Source of the DNA: JAMLHN01 sp035708745
Lineage (GTDB): Bacteria > Chloroflexota > Chloroflexia > Thermomicrobiales > UBA6265
Assembly: GCA_035708745.1 (NCBI GenBank)
Contig: DASTFJ010000158.1
Coordinates: 62,001-126,000, forward strand
Length of the DNA stretch: 64,000 nucleotides
Direction of reading: 5' to 3'
Shown one piece after another: positions 27,153 to 35,906 of this stretch. Below the pieces are notes generated by a model. The model had not been told where the DNA came from. It searched no databases and saw nothing but the letters and a program-made list of their open reading frames with translations. The first letter of the stretch is position 1; each line of letters begins with the position of its first letter. Made by a program: the position numbers and the translations under genes.

Positions 27153-27851
27153 TTATGTTTGATGCGTGCGATTACCAGATGTTGCCGCGCGATCGAGCGC
27201 CGCGCGCAAGGCGGCGACCGATTCCTTCACGGTCGCATCGTCGTTGAAGACGCCGGAGCCAACCACGAACATATCCGCGCCCGCCGAGCGCACCCGCCCG
27301 ATGTTGCTCGCCTTGATACCACCATCGACCTCGAGGTTGCACGCGGGATTCATCTGTTCGATCATCTCGCGCGCTCGTTCGATCTTGTTCAGCGAACCCG
27401 GGATGAAGGACTGACCCCCGAAGCCTGGATTGACGCTCATGATCAGAAGCTGATCGGCAATCGGAAGAACTTCCTCCAGCATTATCAGCGGGGTCGCTGG
27501 ATTCAACGAAACCCCCGCGCGCACGCCGTGCCGTTTCAGGATCTGCAGAGCGCTCTGAAGATGATTCGTCGCCTCGACATGCAGGGTGAGTGTCGATGCT
27601 CCAGCTTCGACGAACGCCTCGAGGTAGCGATCGGGCGCCTCGATCATCAAATGAACGTCGACTGGCAAGCTCGTGGCGCGGCGCACTGTCTCGATCATCA
27701 CCGGGCCGAAGGTGATATTCGGCACGAACATGCCGTCCATGACATCCAGGTGAAAGAAATCGACTCCGGCCGCCTCCGACAGCGCGATCTGTTCGCCAAG
27801 ACTCAACAAATCAGCGGTCAAGATCGAAGCGCCGATTTGAGCCGGTTTCAT
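27153..27851 (-). CDS. rpe: Ribulose-phosphate 3-epimerase
   Basis: A 232-residue TIM-barrel enzyme interconverting ribulose-5-phosphate and xylulose-5-phosphate. Motifs: IGASILTADL, FFHLDVMDGMFVPNITFG (metal-binding His and Asp), VDVHLMIE, MSVNPGFGGQSFIP and LEVDGGIKASN, with a phosphate-binding VVGSGVF near the end. The ATG at 27851 gives the standard N-terminus; an in-frame GTG at 27878 would add nine residues. A 13-base gap separates it from the PP2C-like gene. Confidence 0.95.
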   Translation of the reverse strand: MKPAQIGASILTADLLSLGEQIALSEAAGVDFFHLDVMDGMFVPNITFGPVMIETVRRATSLPVDVHLMIEAPDRYLEAFVEAGASTLTLHVEATNHLQSALQILKRHGVRAGVSLNPATPLIMLEEVLPIADQLLIMSVNPGFGGQSFIPGSLNKIERAREMIEQMNPACNLEVDGGIKASNIGRVRSAGADMFVVGSGVFNDDATVKESVAALRAALDRAATSGNRTHQT

Positions 27852-27997
27852 TGCATGATCCACGGTCGCGAATGCCACTCCACGAGGATGCGAATATCGC
27901 TCGCACTATACTCGCACGGACCCGGCTCGGGTCCCGAATTGGTTGCGAACGCTGGAGATCGCACCTGTACGAACGACCGAAATAACGCGACAGCATC

Positions 27998-28744
27998 ATG
28001 CGCCGTCCATTCTCGAAAATCGAAGATTCTCTCGAATTCATCGTCGAGCGTCCGTTTTCCATGCTCTTTCGCCGTTCAGTCCAACCCGCGGAGGTGGGCA
28101 AGCGACTTAAGAAAGAGCTGATGGCGGGCGGAATAGTCACCGTTCGGGGAAAAGTCGCGCCGAACGATTTCCTCGTGCTGCTCAATGCCGCGGACGCCGC
28201 ACCATATCGCGAGCATGCGAAGGTGCTCGGCGACGATCTGGCCGAGTGGCTGGAGGAGCTCGCGCTGGCGCACAACTTGACGACGATGGGCATGATGCGG
28301 GTTCGATTCCAGACCGACGACTCGATCCGACAAGGGCGTTTCGATGTTCGAACGAGTGTGCAAGAGGCGGATGAGATGCCGGTCCGCTACGAAGATCCTG
28401 GACTGACCGAAGCGTTCGAAATCGCCAGCCGCCATGAAAGCGGTGCGAATGGGTTCGTCGAGATTTGCAGCGGTCCCAGCATCGGCGCGGTCTTTCCAAT
28501 CCGCAAACAGCTGGTCACCATTGGCCGGGATCTGAGCAACGATCTGGTCATCGAGAGCGCCGAGGTTTCACGGTTCCATGCTGAGCTGCAATCGAACGCC
28601 GGCGCAATCATCGTTGCCGACCGCAATAGCATGAATGGAACGTTCGTGAACGGGGTGCACGTCGCCGGATCGCAGATGGTCGATTCGGGTGACCAGATCA
28701 TGTTCGGTACCACGATCTGCCGGTTCTGGCGCGAACTGCTGTGA
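27998..28744 (+). CDS. FhaA-like protein (DUF3662 plus FHA domain)
   Basis: A 248-residue protein with an N-terminal DUF3662/FhaA domain (about 1-120; SLEFIVERPFSMLFRRSVQP), a linker, and a C-terminal FHA domain (about 155-245). FHA residues for phosphothreonine binding are present: TIGRDLSNDLVI, VSRFHAEL and NSMNGTFVNG. In Actinobacteria FhaA works with FhaB, PstP phosphatase and Ser/Thr kinases in cell-wall and division control. Here the second FHA gene follows 30 bases downstream, and a PP2C-like gene lies across rpe, echoing that arrangement. No kinase is in the window. Confidence 0.9.
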   Translation: MRRPFSKIEDSLEFIVERPFSMLFRRSVQPAEVGKRLKKELMAGGIVTVRGKVAPNDFLVLLNAADAAPYREHAKVLGDDLAEWLEELALAHNLTTMGMMRVRFQTDDSIRQGRFDVRTSVQEADEMPVRYEDPGLTEAFEIASRHESGANGFVEICSGPSIGAVFPIRKQLVTIGRDLSNDLVIESAEVSRFHAELQSNAGAIIVADRNSMNGTFVNGVHVAGSQMVDSGDQIMFGTTICRFWRELL

Positions 28745-28774
28745 CGCCAGCTTCCCCGACCGGCGGTTGAATCG

Positions 28775-29224
28775 ATGGAACTCTCCAGCGATACGCTCTA
28801 CCAGATCGTGCGCGTGCTTTTCGCGCTCTCATTGCTGGGATTTCTATACCTCGTCATCCGGGTGACCATGGGCGAGCTGCAGCAGCCGGTCATCTCCGCT
28901 CTACGTCCCCGTGAACCGCAACTTCGCGCCGAGCTGATGACAACAGCTGGCGAGCAAGGGTCGCTGGTGCCCGAAGGAATGACCTTCGACATCCAGGGGG
29001 TCACGACACTCGGGCGTGCTCGAAACGCGCGTGTGACCTTGGACGATACGTCCGTTTCCGCGCAACACGCCCTTCTCCGTCCGGTCGACGGGACCTGGAC
29101 GATCGAAGACCTGGGCAGCCGAAATGGCACGTTGGTCAACGGCCGGGGCATCACCGGAGCGGTCGAGCTCAGCTGTGGGGATGCCCTGCAACTTGGGCGC
29201 GTTCGCCTTCGGCTGATGTGCTAG
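28775..29224 (+). CDS. FhaB-like membrane-anchored FHA-domain protein
   Basis: A 149-residue protein: one N-terminal TM (about 8-27), a short linker and a C-terminal FHA domain (about 70-149) with TLGRARNARVTL, SVSAQHALL and GSRNGTLVNG. The usual SRxHA is SAQHA here, keeping the serine and histidine. FhaB-type proteins recruit phosphorylated partners to the membrane at sites of wall growth. It lies in an operon with the FhaA-like gene and upstream of a VanW protein. Confidence 0.9.
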   Translation: MELSSDTLYQIVRVLFALSLLGFLYLVIRVTMGELQQPVISALRPREPQLRAELMTTAGEQGSLVPEGMTFDIQGVTTLGRARNARVTLDDTSVSAQHALLRPVDGTWTIEDLGSRNGTLVNGRGITGAVELSCGDALQLGRVRLRLMC

Positions 29225-29309
29225 CATTGCGCCGCGAGGCCACTTCGGTTTCGTAAGTGGGAAGGGCTGTGCGTCCCGATATGCGCCGGCCGCGATCAGG
29301 ACGACAACG

Positions 29310-31226
29310 TTGGCACAGAAAACCCTGACTCAATCCCCCGGTATTTCCCTTGGCGCCTTTTGGCCGATCAAAACCACCCCTTCCGACGGCCAATCGACCC
29401 GCTCCTTGGGACATATTGCCAGTCGGATCGTCCTCGCTTGCGCGCTCGTCGCCATCGCGGCCGCCGGCTCGCTCTTTGCCTTCCGGGTCGCCTATGCGGA
29501 CCAAATCTACCCCGGGGTGCATGTTGGTGGGGTCGATATCGGTGGCATGAGCCGTGCAGAGGCGACGGCCGCGTTGCAGGTAAAAGCCGACGAAATCACC
29601 AGCCAGCGCGCCTATTTCGATGGCTTCGATCAACATTGGGCGCCGACCCTCGCTGATCTGGGTGTCACCGTGGACATCGACGCCTCGATCGATCAGGCGA
29701 TGGGGATTGGCCGAGAAGATTCGAGTCGAGACCGGCTGGGCTCGGCGATCTCGAGTCTGTCCGGCGATCAGGATCTCCCATTGCAGCTTTCGATCGAGCC
29801 CGCCGCACTCGATCAGTGGAGTGTTTCGGTCGATCAACAAATCAACCTGATTCCCCACGACGCCTCGTTAGCGGTGGCTGACGGGAAAGTCCAGATCACG
29901 CAAGAGTCGAACGGCACGATCGTCGACCAATCGGCACTCCAGACGACTCTGCTCCAAAGTCTGCAGACCATGCAGGCCCCGACCGATTCGCTACCGACCG
30001 TGGACAAGCTCCCTTCGGTTCACGCCGCCGATCTGCAACCCGCACAAGCAGCCATCACTCAGGCGCTGAGCAGCCCGGTTACCGTGACCTATGGCTCGCA
30101 AAGCTGGACCATCGATTCGACCGATTTTGGACAATTCGTCTCGACGGCCATCGACCCGGCAAAGTCCGGCGCCGATGCGGTGTCGATTGCGGTCGATCAA
30201 GACGGTTTCGCCAGCTGGTTGCAGGAGCAGTTCGAAGCAAGCGTCGATAGCGATCCGGTCAACGCCAAAGTCGCCTGGGATGGGAACAAGCTGAAAGCCA
30301 TCGAAGACAGCGTCGATGGCGCCAAGCTCCGCCCGCAGGCCATGGCCGAGGCAGTCAGCGCGTCGTTCCTCGGCAACCACGACGCAGTCGAGATTCCGAT
30401 TGCCGTTCTGAAGCCCGAGGTGGACGGATCGAACTTGGCCGCGCTCGGCATCACCACCAAGCTTGGAGTCGGTTCATCGAATTTCGACGGATCCGACGAT
30501 CCCCGCGCGACCAATATCGAGGTGGGCGCACAGTTGCTCAACGGCACGCTCATTCCGCCCCACGGCACATTCTCGTTCAATCATTCGATCGGTGTGATCG
30601 GTCCGGATCTCGGTTTCGTCGAAGGTCAGGTGATCGACGGCGAGCAAATCGGCCGCGACTACGGCGGCGGCATTTGCCAGGTGTCGACCACGGTCTTCCG
30701 TGCGGCGTTTTTCGCCGGCATGCCGATCGTCGAAGGCTGGCCGCATCGCTGGCGGCTCGGATTCTATGAGATGGACGATTGGACGCCCGGCCTCGACGCG
30801 TCGATCATGCAACCCGAGGGCGATCCGTTTGGAGGTGGCGACTTCCAATTTTCGAACCCCAGCGATTCGTGGATGCTAGTCGAATCGTATGTGGACTATC
30901 CGCGGGTCTTTGTCATCATCTACGGAGCCGACCTAGGGTACACGGTCGACATTTCCGATCCGGTGTACGGCGACACAACCGAGGCGCTGCAGCCGTCGGA
31001 AACGGTCGATCCGAAGCTTCCAGCCGGCACAATCCAGCAAACCGAATGGGCCGCTCCAGGATTGGATATCGACTACTACCGGACCGTCTATGACCGTGAC
31101 GGCAACACGGTTTTGTCCGATGATTGGCCGACCACGTTCTATGCACGCGGCGACGTCTACAAGGTCAGCCCTGACATGGCAGGTCAGTCGCCGGGCGCTG
31201 GAAACAACGAGCCGACGTCGACGTGA
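29310..31226 (+). CDS. VanW-family cell-surface protein with peptidoglycan-binding repeats
   Basis: A 638-residue protein with a cytoplasmic N-terminus, one TM (about 35-57), two PG_binding_4-like regions (about 95-200 and 230-350) and a VanW domain (about 385-520). The VanW core contains PPHGTFSFNHSIG, YGGGICQVSTTVF and AGMPIVEGWPHRWRLGFY. VanW proteins occur in glycopeptide-resistance clusters and many Gram-positive-type cells; their function is not settled. The TTG start has AGGA eight bases upstream. The stop overlaps the GT2 start (GTGA). Extracellular location is inferred from the TM orientation. Confidence 0.9.
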   Translation: MAQKTLTQSPGISLGAFWPIKTTPSDGQSTRSLGHIASRIVLACALVAIAAAGSLFAFRVAYADQIYPGVHVGGVDIGGMSRAEATAALQVKADEITSQRAYFDGFDQHWAPTLADLGVTVDIDASIDQAMGIGREDSSRDRLGSAISSLSGDQDLPLQLSIEPAALDQWSVSVDQQINLIPHDASLAVADGKVQITQESNGTIVDQSALQTTLLQSLQTMQAPTDSLPTVDKLPSVHAADLQPAQAAITQALSSPVTVTYGSQSWTIDSTDFGQFVSTAIDPAKSGADAVSIAVDQDGFASWLQEQFEASVDSDPVNAKVAWDGNKLKAIEDSVDGAKLRPQAMAEAVSASFLGNHDAVEIPIAVLKPEVDGSNLAALGITTKLGVGSSNFDGSDDPRATNIEVGAQLLNGTLIPPHGTFSFNHSIGVIGPDLGFVEGQVIDGEQIGRDYGGGICQVSTTVFRAAFFAGMPIVEGWPHRWRLGFYEMDDWTPGLDASIMQPEGDPFGGGDFQFSNPSDSWMLVESYVDYPRVFVIIYGADLGYTVDISDPVYGDTTEALQPSETVDPKLPAGTIQQTEWAAPGLDIDYYRTVYDRDGNTVLSDDWPTTFYARGDVYKVSPDMAGQSPGAGNNEPTST

Positions 31227-32104
31227 CGACGGCCACCGACGCACAAACGAATTTGCGCATATTACCGGAGATAAGGAGCCAAATGGGCTCCTTCTCCTTG
31301 GTACTTCCAGCTCACAATGAAGCCCAGAACATCGACCCCGTTGTCCGCCGGGCGCTCGATGTGCTCCCGCATTATTTCGATACCTTCGAAATCATCATTG
31401 TGGACGATGGCTCGAAAGACCAAACCGGAGCCATCATCGACCGGCTGGCGGCGGAGGACCCGCGCGTCCGAGCCATCCATCACGCCAAGAACCACGGCTA
31501 TGGCGGCGCACTGACCTCCGGATTCAAGGCGTCCAGCGGCCGTCATGTCATGTTCATGGATTCCGACCGGCAATTCGATATCGCCGATATCGAGCTGCTC
31601 TACCCGTTCATTCCGACACACGCGATCGTTGCCGGTTTTCGGATGATGCGGCAGGACGATCTGCACAGGCGGGTGTTCGCCGAAACCTTCAATCTGGTCG
31701 TTCGCGTGCTCTTCGGGGTTCATTTGCGCGATATCGACTGCGCTTTCAAGGTTTTCGACGGAGATTTGATTCGCTCGCTCGAGCTGTCATCTCCCGGCGC
31801 ATTGATCAATGCCGAAATCCAGGCAAAAGCCCGGCGCCAGGGCGCCAATCTGCAACAGGTTGGCGTGCGGCACTTCCCCAGGATTGCGGGCGAGGCAACG
31901 GGTGGCAACCCCCGGGTCATCGTTCGAGCCATGAAAGAAACGGTCGTGCTTTGGTGGAAAATGCGGACCTATCAACCGCCCCCGGGAAGGCCGCGAATCA
32001 ATGGTCCGTACCGACTCGGTGACGCGCTCGTCGTCACCGGAGCACTCTCAGTTACCGCGCTCGGTGGCGGCATCGTCCGCCGTCTCATCGGTGGAAATCG
32101 CTAG
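31223..32104 (+). CDS. GT2-family glycosyltransferase (dolichyl/polyprenyl-phosphate sugar synthase-like)
   Basis: A 293-residue GT-A enzyme. VLPAHNEAQNID opens the domain; IIVDDGSKDQT and MFMDSDRQFD (the DxD region) bind the nucleotide sugar. AFKVFDGDLI and the following arginines resemble DPM1-type synthases that load sugars onto polyprenyl phosphate. A weak C-terminal hydrophobic stretch (about 266-285) may associate with the membrane. The GTG overlaps the VanW stop, so the two are co-translated, suggesting glycan or wall modification. Confidence 0.9.
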   Translation: MTTATDAQTNLRILPEIRSQMGSFSLVLPAHNEAQNIDPVVRRALDVLPHYFDTFEIIIVDDGSKDQTGAIIDRLAAEDPRVRAIHHAKNHGYGGALTSGFKASSGRHVMFMDSDRQFDIADIELLYPFIPTHAIVAGFRMMRQDDLHRRVFAETFNLVVRVLFGVHLRDIDCAFKVFDGDLIRSLELSSPGALINAEIQAKARRQGANLQQVGVRHFPRIAGEATGGNPRVIVRAMKETVVLWWKMRTYQPPPGRPRINGPYRLGDALVVTGALSVTALGGGIVRRLIGGNR

Positions 32105-32162
32105 CTCATCGAGGCAGCGCCGCAATACGGCCCGCGTTGATGGTATCGGGTTTGGTCGAATT

Positions 32163-33584
32163 TCAGGCCGCCATGCGGGCACGGCGCCGCAGATCAGCAG
32201 CCACATCCGAGAATGTGAGCGCGGGCACCACGTCAGAACCAATCGCCTGAGAAAGTTCGGAAACGGTCATGTCGTCGAGCAGCGTATGGGTTCGGTCCGA
32301 GATAGCCCGACTCGTGATGTAGACCGGACGTCCGTCGGTCTTCCCCAAAAGCGCCGTGGCAAAATCCTGCCCGGTCAGAAGGCCTGAGACATTGATCTCT
32401 GTGCCGAGATACTCGTTCTCGATCACGACAACCTCGAAATCAGTGCCCAGCCGAGCGTTCATCTCGCCCACCGCGGCGCGCATGGTCTCGCCAATGAGCG
32501 TGCCACAGGCAACGATGCCCCGAGCGCCGCGCAACGTCTCGGGCTTGGCGCGGCGGATGACTCCAGACAGATTTTCCAGCAGGTGACGAGTGATGCCGAT
32601 CCCGTCTTCGATCTGCGGGAAGCCGTCGTATTGGGATGAGGGCGGCACGTCGCGTCCGGTCATCAAATAGAACTCGTCCCCGAGATAAAAGAACGTTTCC
32701 CCGCGTTCCGCGCGGAATCGCCGTTGCCATGCCTCGGATTGCTCGATGACCGCCTGGGCTTCCCAAGGCTCGTATCGCCGCACCTCGATCTTCTTCGTGG
32801 GCAGCGTTCGCATGCAACCTCGTGAGTTACGCAGCTGTTTACTTTGCCGCTCCAGGCCGTGGCGCGTCAGCCCGACGGGTACACCGGCGATAGAACGCAG
32901 CCGCTGGAACCGGTTCAAGTCCGTCAGCGATCGATCGAGCTCCTCTCCGTCATTGATTCCCGGACAAAGCACGAGCTGGGCATGAAAATCGATGCCGGCT
33001 TTGTCCAGACGGGCAAGATCGTCGAGGATCTTGGCGCCCTTCGGATTGCCCACCAGTGCAACCCGAAGCTCCGGATTGGTGGCATGCACGGACACATGGA
33101 GGGGACCGATGCGCTCCGATTCGATCCGCTCCCAGTCGTCATCGGAGAGATTGGTCAAGGTCACGAAGCTGCCATAGAGCATCGAATACCTGAAGTCGTC
33201 GTCCATGACATAGAGCGACTTCCGCATCCCTTTCGGGATTTGCTTGATGAAGCAGAACGGACAGGCATTCTCACAAATTCGCACGCCGTCGAAGGTGGCG
33301 TCGGCGAAGGTAATGCCCCAGTACTCGTCGCCTTCCAGGTCGAGATCGAGCAGATCGGTCTGATCACCGCGCGCTACCTCGAGCGAGACCGATTCTGACT
33401 GGGCGTGGAACTGGAAGTCTATGAAATCGATAACCGGCCGGCCATCGATCGATACGACTCTGTCACCTGTTCGCAGACCCAGCTCATCCGCCAGCGACCC
33501 CTCGGCAACATTTGCGATCAAACCCGGCTGGTCCGGTTCCAGATCGACACGACGATTCGTCAGTTGACTGATTTTTGGAGCCAC
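32163..33584 (-). CDS. DUF512 protein: PDZ plus radical-SAM-like domain
   Basis: A 473-residue protein with an N-terminal PDZ-like domain (about 20-60; ADELGLRTGDRVVSIDG), a radical SAM-type cysteine motif (Cys104, Cys108, Cys111 in CENACPFC) and a C-terminal DUF512 domain (about 260-460). The family is conserved in Firmicutes, Actinobacteria and Chloroflexota; its reaction is unknown. It sits immediately downstream of prmA behind its own extended -10 element. The GTG start at 33584 gives the usual short lead before the PDZ domain. Confidence 0.9.
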   Translation of the reverse strand: MAPKISQLTNRRVDLEPDQPGLIANVAEGSLADELGLRTGDRVVSIDGRPVIDFIDFQFHAQSESVSLEVARGDQTDLLDLDLEGDEYWGITFADATFDGVRICENACPFCFIKQIPKGMRKSLYVMDDDFRYSMLYGSFVTLTNLSDDDWERIESERIGPLHVSVHATNPELRVALVGNPKGAKILDDLARLDKAGIDFHAQLVLCPGINDGEELDRSLTDLNRFQRLRSIAGVPVGLTRHGLERQSKQLRNSRGCMRTLPTKKIEVRRYEPWEAQAVIEQSEAWQRRFRAERGETFFYLGDEFYLMTGRDVPPSSQYDGFPQIEDGIGITRHLLENLSGVIRRAKPETLRGARGIVACGTLIGETMRAAVGEMNARLGTDFEVVVIENEYLGTEINVSGLLTGQDFATALLGKTDGRPVYITSRAISDRTHTLLDDMTVSELSQAIGSDVVPALTFSDVAADLRRRARMAA

Positions 33585-33650
33585 GGCTTCTCGTTTTCGG
33601 TTGAGGCGGAATGGTGTGCGGTGCTCACCTGGGAGACCGGCAAACGGACG

Positions 33651-33659
33651 ATTCTACCA
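33651..33659 (-). promoter_or_regulatory. Extended -10 promoter element for the DUF512 gene
   Basis: Read on the minus strand this is TGGTAGAAT, identical to the element upstream of gyrA. It lies just past the prmA stop codon and about 67 bases before the DUF512 start. No -35 match at 16-18 bases. Confidence 0.5.
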
Positions 33660-33661
33660 CG

Positions 33662-34609
33662 TTATGACGCGTTTACTGGCGCTCGTTGCCAAATATGGCC
33701 GATCCAGTCCTCGATCTGCTGCCGTGCGATCATCTCGAAACCGAGGGAGGTGTAGGTTTCGAGAACTCCGGATTCTTTCGAGTCGATGATGCCGCTCAAC
33801 ACCATCGTCCCGTCCGGCCCGACCGCCGGAACGATCTGATCGGCGATTTCGATCAATACCCGGGCGATGATATTGGCGACCACGATGTCGTACGAGCGGA
33901 TCGGCGCGGCGTCTGGGGCCATATTTGATTTCCAGATAGTGACAGTTTCGACGACGTCATTCAGCGCCACATTCGCGACCGCCTGGCGCACCGACACTTC
34001 GTCGATGTCGACGCCCTCGATCGTGCTCGCACCCAACTTCGCCGCGGCGATAGCGATGATCCCGGATCCTGTGCCAACATCGAGTAGCGATCGGCCGTCG
34101 AGGTCCAGTGTTTCCAATAACCTCAGCGCGATTTGCGTCGTGGGATGGGTTCCCGTTCCGAATGCCATACCAGGATCGAGCAGCACCACGACATCGCCTT
34201 CGACCGGATCGTATTCTTGCCACGGGGGGCGCACCACCACGCGCGTTCCGACCCTGACCGGAACATAGTGCGCCTTCCAGGCGTTGGCCCAGTCTTCCTC
34301 GTTGCGTGTCTCCACCGTCAGCTCGCCGGTACCGCGCAGATGACCGAGATACCAGATGCCGGTGCGGATTGCTTCGAGCGCGGCCGCATCGAAGTTTTCC
34401 TGGGGGATGAAGGTGCGGATGCGAAAGGGCCGCGTGATGTCGACGCGGACATTGTCGCCGTCGCGATCCTGCGTGAACGGCTCCTCGATCACGACCCCTT
34501 CGTTGTACCCGTAGCGCGAGAATAGCTCGACGACGGGCTCGACCGCTTCATGGTCGACCTCGACCGAGAGCTCGATCCAGCGTCCGGTTGCGGCGTCCTG
34601 CTCGCTCAA
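33662..34609 (-). CDS. prmA: Ribosomal protein L11 methyltransferase PrmA
   Basis: A 315-residue SAM-dependent methyltransferase that trimethylates ribosomal protein L11. The N-terminal substrate-recognition domain is about 1-110; the Rossmann domain has LLDVGTGSGIIAIAAA and the NPP-like VANIIARVLIEIA. Upstream, LDPGMAFGTGTHPTT is the PrmA signature. The start is TTG, overlapping the TGA of the nucleotidyltransferase gene (TTGA). Length is normal. Confidence 0.94.
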   Translation of the reverse strand: MSEQDAATGRWIELSVEVDHEAVEPVVELFSRYGYNEGVVIEEPFTQDRDGDNVRVDITRPFRIRTFIPQENFDAAALEAIRTGIWYLGHLRGTGELTVETRNEEDWANAWKAHYVPVRVGTRVVVRPPWQEYDPVEGDVVVLLDPGMAFGTGTHPTTQIALRLLETLDLDGRSLLDVGTGSGIIAIAAAKLGASTIEGVDIDEVSVRQAVANVALNDVVETVTIWKSNMAPDAAPIRSYDIVVANIIARVLIEIADQIVPAVGPDGTMVLSGIIDSKESGVLETYTSLGFEMIARQQIEDWIGHIWQRAPVNAS

Positions 34610-35580
34610 ATTCGCACCGAGCTCGAGTCACCAACATTGACGGAAACCGCGTGCCCGGTCACCCGGGCGTTCTTGCCGATGATCGATCCCTCGATCATGG
34701 CTTCCGCCACGCAGGCGCCCTGATCGACGATCGTATCGCGGACTATGGAATTCTGGATAACCGCATTTGGCCCGACACTGACGTATGGTCCGACGATCGA
34801 CGCTTCGATTTTGGCGGTGGGGTGGATAAACGACGGCTCGATAACGCCGGAGCCTTCGAACTTGGGGTCGCCGTCAGAACTGTTGTCGAGCAGGTAGCGG
34901 TTCGTCTGGAGCAGGGCGATATCGTTGCCACAATCTTCCCAGACGGAAACTGGAGCCGTGATTGCCTTGTGCCCGCGATCGATCATGATCTGCACCGCAT
35001 CGGCAAGAAAGTACTCATTCTTCAGAGAAATCTTGCGTTCGAACTGTTCGACAATGGCGCTATAGAGATCGGCCATATTGCGAAAGTAGTAGATGCCGAC
35101 CACGGCCATTTTCGATTCCGGGTCTTTCGGCTTTTCGACCAGCCGGACGACGCGACCCTGCTCCTCGACGGCGATGCCATAGGCCGATGGATCGGGAACT
35201 TCCTTGACGAACGCGATCACGTCGGCATCCGATTCAGCGATGACGTCGAAATCGGCCTCGAACAGCATGTCAGGAAACAGGATCAACGCATCCTGATCGG
35301 CCGCCGTACGCGCACGAATGATGGCGTCTGTTTGCCCAAGCATCTGCGGTTGTTCGATGAACACAGCTTCGGTGTCGTATTCGGCTTCGACCCATTCTTC
35401 GATTTGGTTGCCGAGATAGCCGGTGATGAAGATCAGCCGACGCGGCTCGAGCGGCATGACCCGGTCGAGCACATGCGCCAGCATCGGCCGCCCGGCGACC
35501 GATACGAGTGGCTTCGGCTTGCTCCAGGTTTGCGGTCGAAGGCGAGTACCAAGTCCAGCGACGGGCAGAATAATGTCCAC
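34606..35580 (-). CDS. Sugar-phosphate nucleotidyltransferase with left-handed beta-helix tail
   Basis: A 324-residue enzyme with the nucleotide-binding GLGTRLRPQTWSKPKP signature (about 9-24) of glucose-1-phosphate thymidylyl- or uridylyltransferases. The C-terminal 80 residues contain hexapeptide-like repeats (IEASIVGPYVSVGPNAVIQN) forming a short beta-helix. It makes an activated sugar such as dTDP- or UDP-glucose; the base specificity is unresolved. It is first in a prmA operon and downstream of tRNA-Glu, and may feed the glycosyltransferases elsewhere in the window. Confidence 0.9.
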   Translation of the reverse strand: MDIILPVAGLGTRLRPQTWSKPKPLVSVAGRPMLAHVLDRVMPLEPRRLIFITGYLGNQIEEWVEAEYDTEAVFIEQPQMLGQTDAIIRARTAADQDALILFPDMLFEADFDVIAESDADVIAFVKEVPDPSAYGIAVEEQGRVVRLVEKPKDPESKMAVVGIYYFRNMADLYSAIVEQFERKISLKNEYFLADAVQIMIDRGHKAITAPVSVWEDCGNDIALLQTNRYLLDNSSDGDPKFEGSGVIEPSFIHPTAKIEASIVGPYVSVGPNAVIQNSIVRDTIVDQGACVAEAMIEGSIIGKNARVTGHAVSVNVGDSSSVRI

Positions 35581-35698
35581 GCGGCATCCAGTCGGGCAAC
35601 GGTGGCCCGTGCGAGCTGGCGTGTGCCAGAAAACCAGTTGTCTGTGGGAAGTTTACCGGGAGTCACCGCCGTTGCCGCATCTGCGGTTCCCGCCGGCG

Positions 35699-35775
35699 TG
35701 GTACCTCCAGCGGGATTCGAACCCGCGATCTTCACCTTGAAAGGGTGACGTCCTAGGCCGCTAGACTATGGAGGC
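35699..35775 (-). tRNA. tRNA-Glu (anticodon TTC)
   Basis: On the minus strand the cloverleaf is complete. The acceptor is GCCTCCA with TGGAGGT (a G1-U72 wobble). The D-arm region is TAGTCTAGCGG, the anticodon arm is TCACC-CTTTCAA-GGTGA with anticodon TTC, and the T-arm is GCGGG-TTCGAAT-CCCGC. The discriminator is A and the CCA end is encoded in the genome. Confidence 0.98.
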
Positions 35776-35812
35776 GCACTTCAACTACGACGCGCGTTCG
35801 CGAAGCCGCCTA

Positions 35813-35842
35813 AGCATAGGGGCAACCATGCCCCTCGTTCAA
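35813..35842 (-). promoter_or_regulatory. Promoter of tRNA-Glu with a dyad in the spacer
   Basis: Minus-strand TTGAAC (35842-35837), an 18-base spacer and TATGCT (35818-35813) place the start about 30 bases before the tRNA. The spacer holds GGGGCA and TGCCCC separated by four bases (35819-35834). The dyad could instead be the comEC terminator, since it lies 65 bases past that gene. Confidence 0.5.
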
Positions 35843-35906
35843 CTCTTGATCGCCTCAGAATTCTCAATAGGGATCTCTCGCCATCGCGCGGCGACGTCCG
35901 AAGCAG

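Noticed and set aside
27090..28121. 343-codon plus-strand frame over rpe
   Set aside because: Overlaps rpe and the start of the FhaA-like gene; no domain.
29239..29260. Small CCACTT/AAGTGG hairpin before the VanW gene
   Set aside because: Six-base arms with a nine-base loop and no T-run; too weak to call a terminator or riboswitch.
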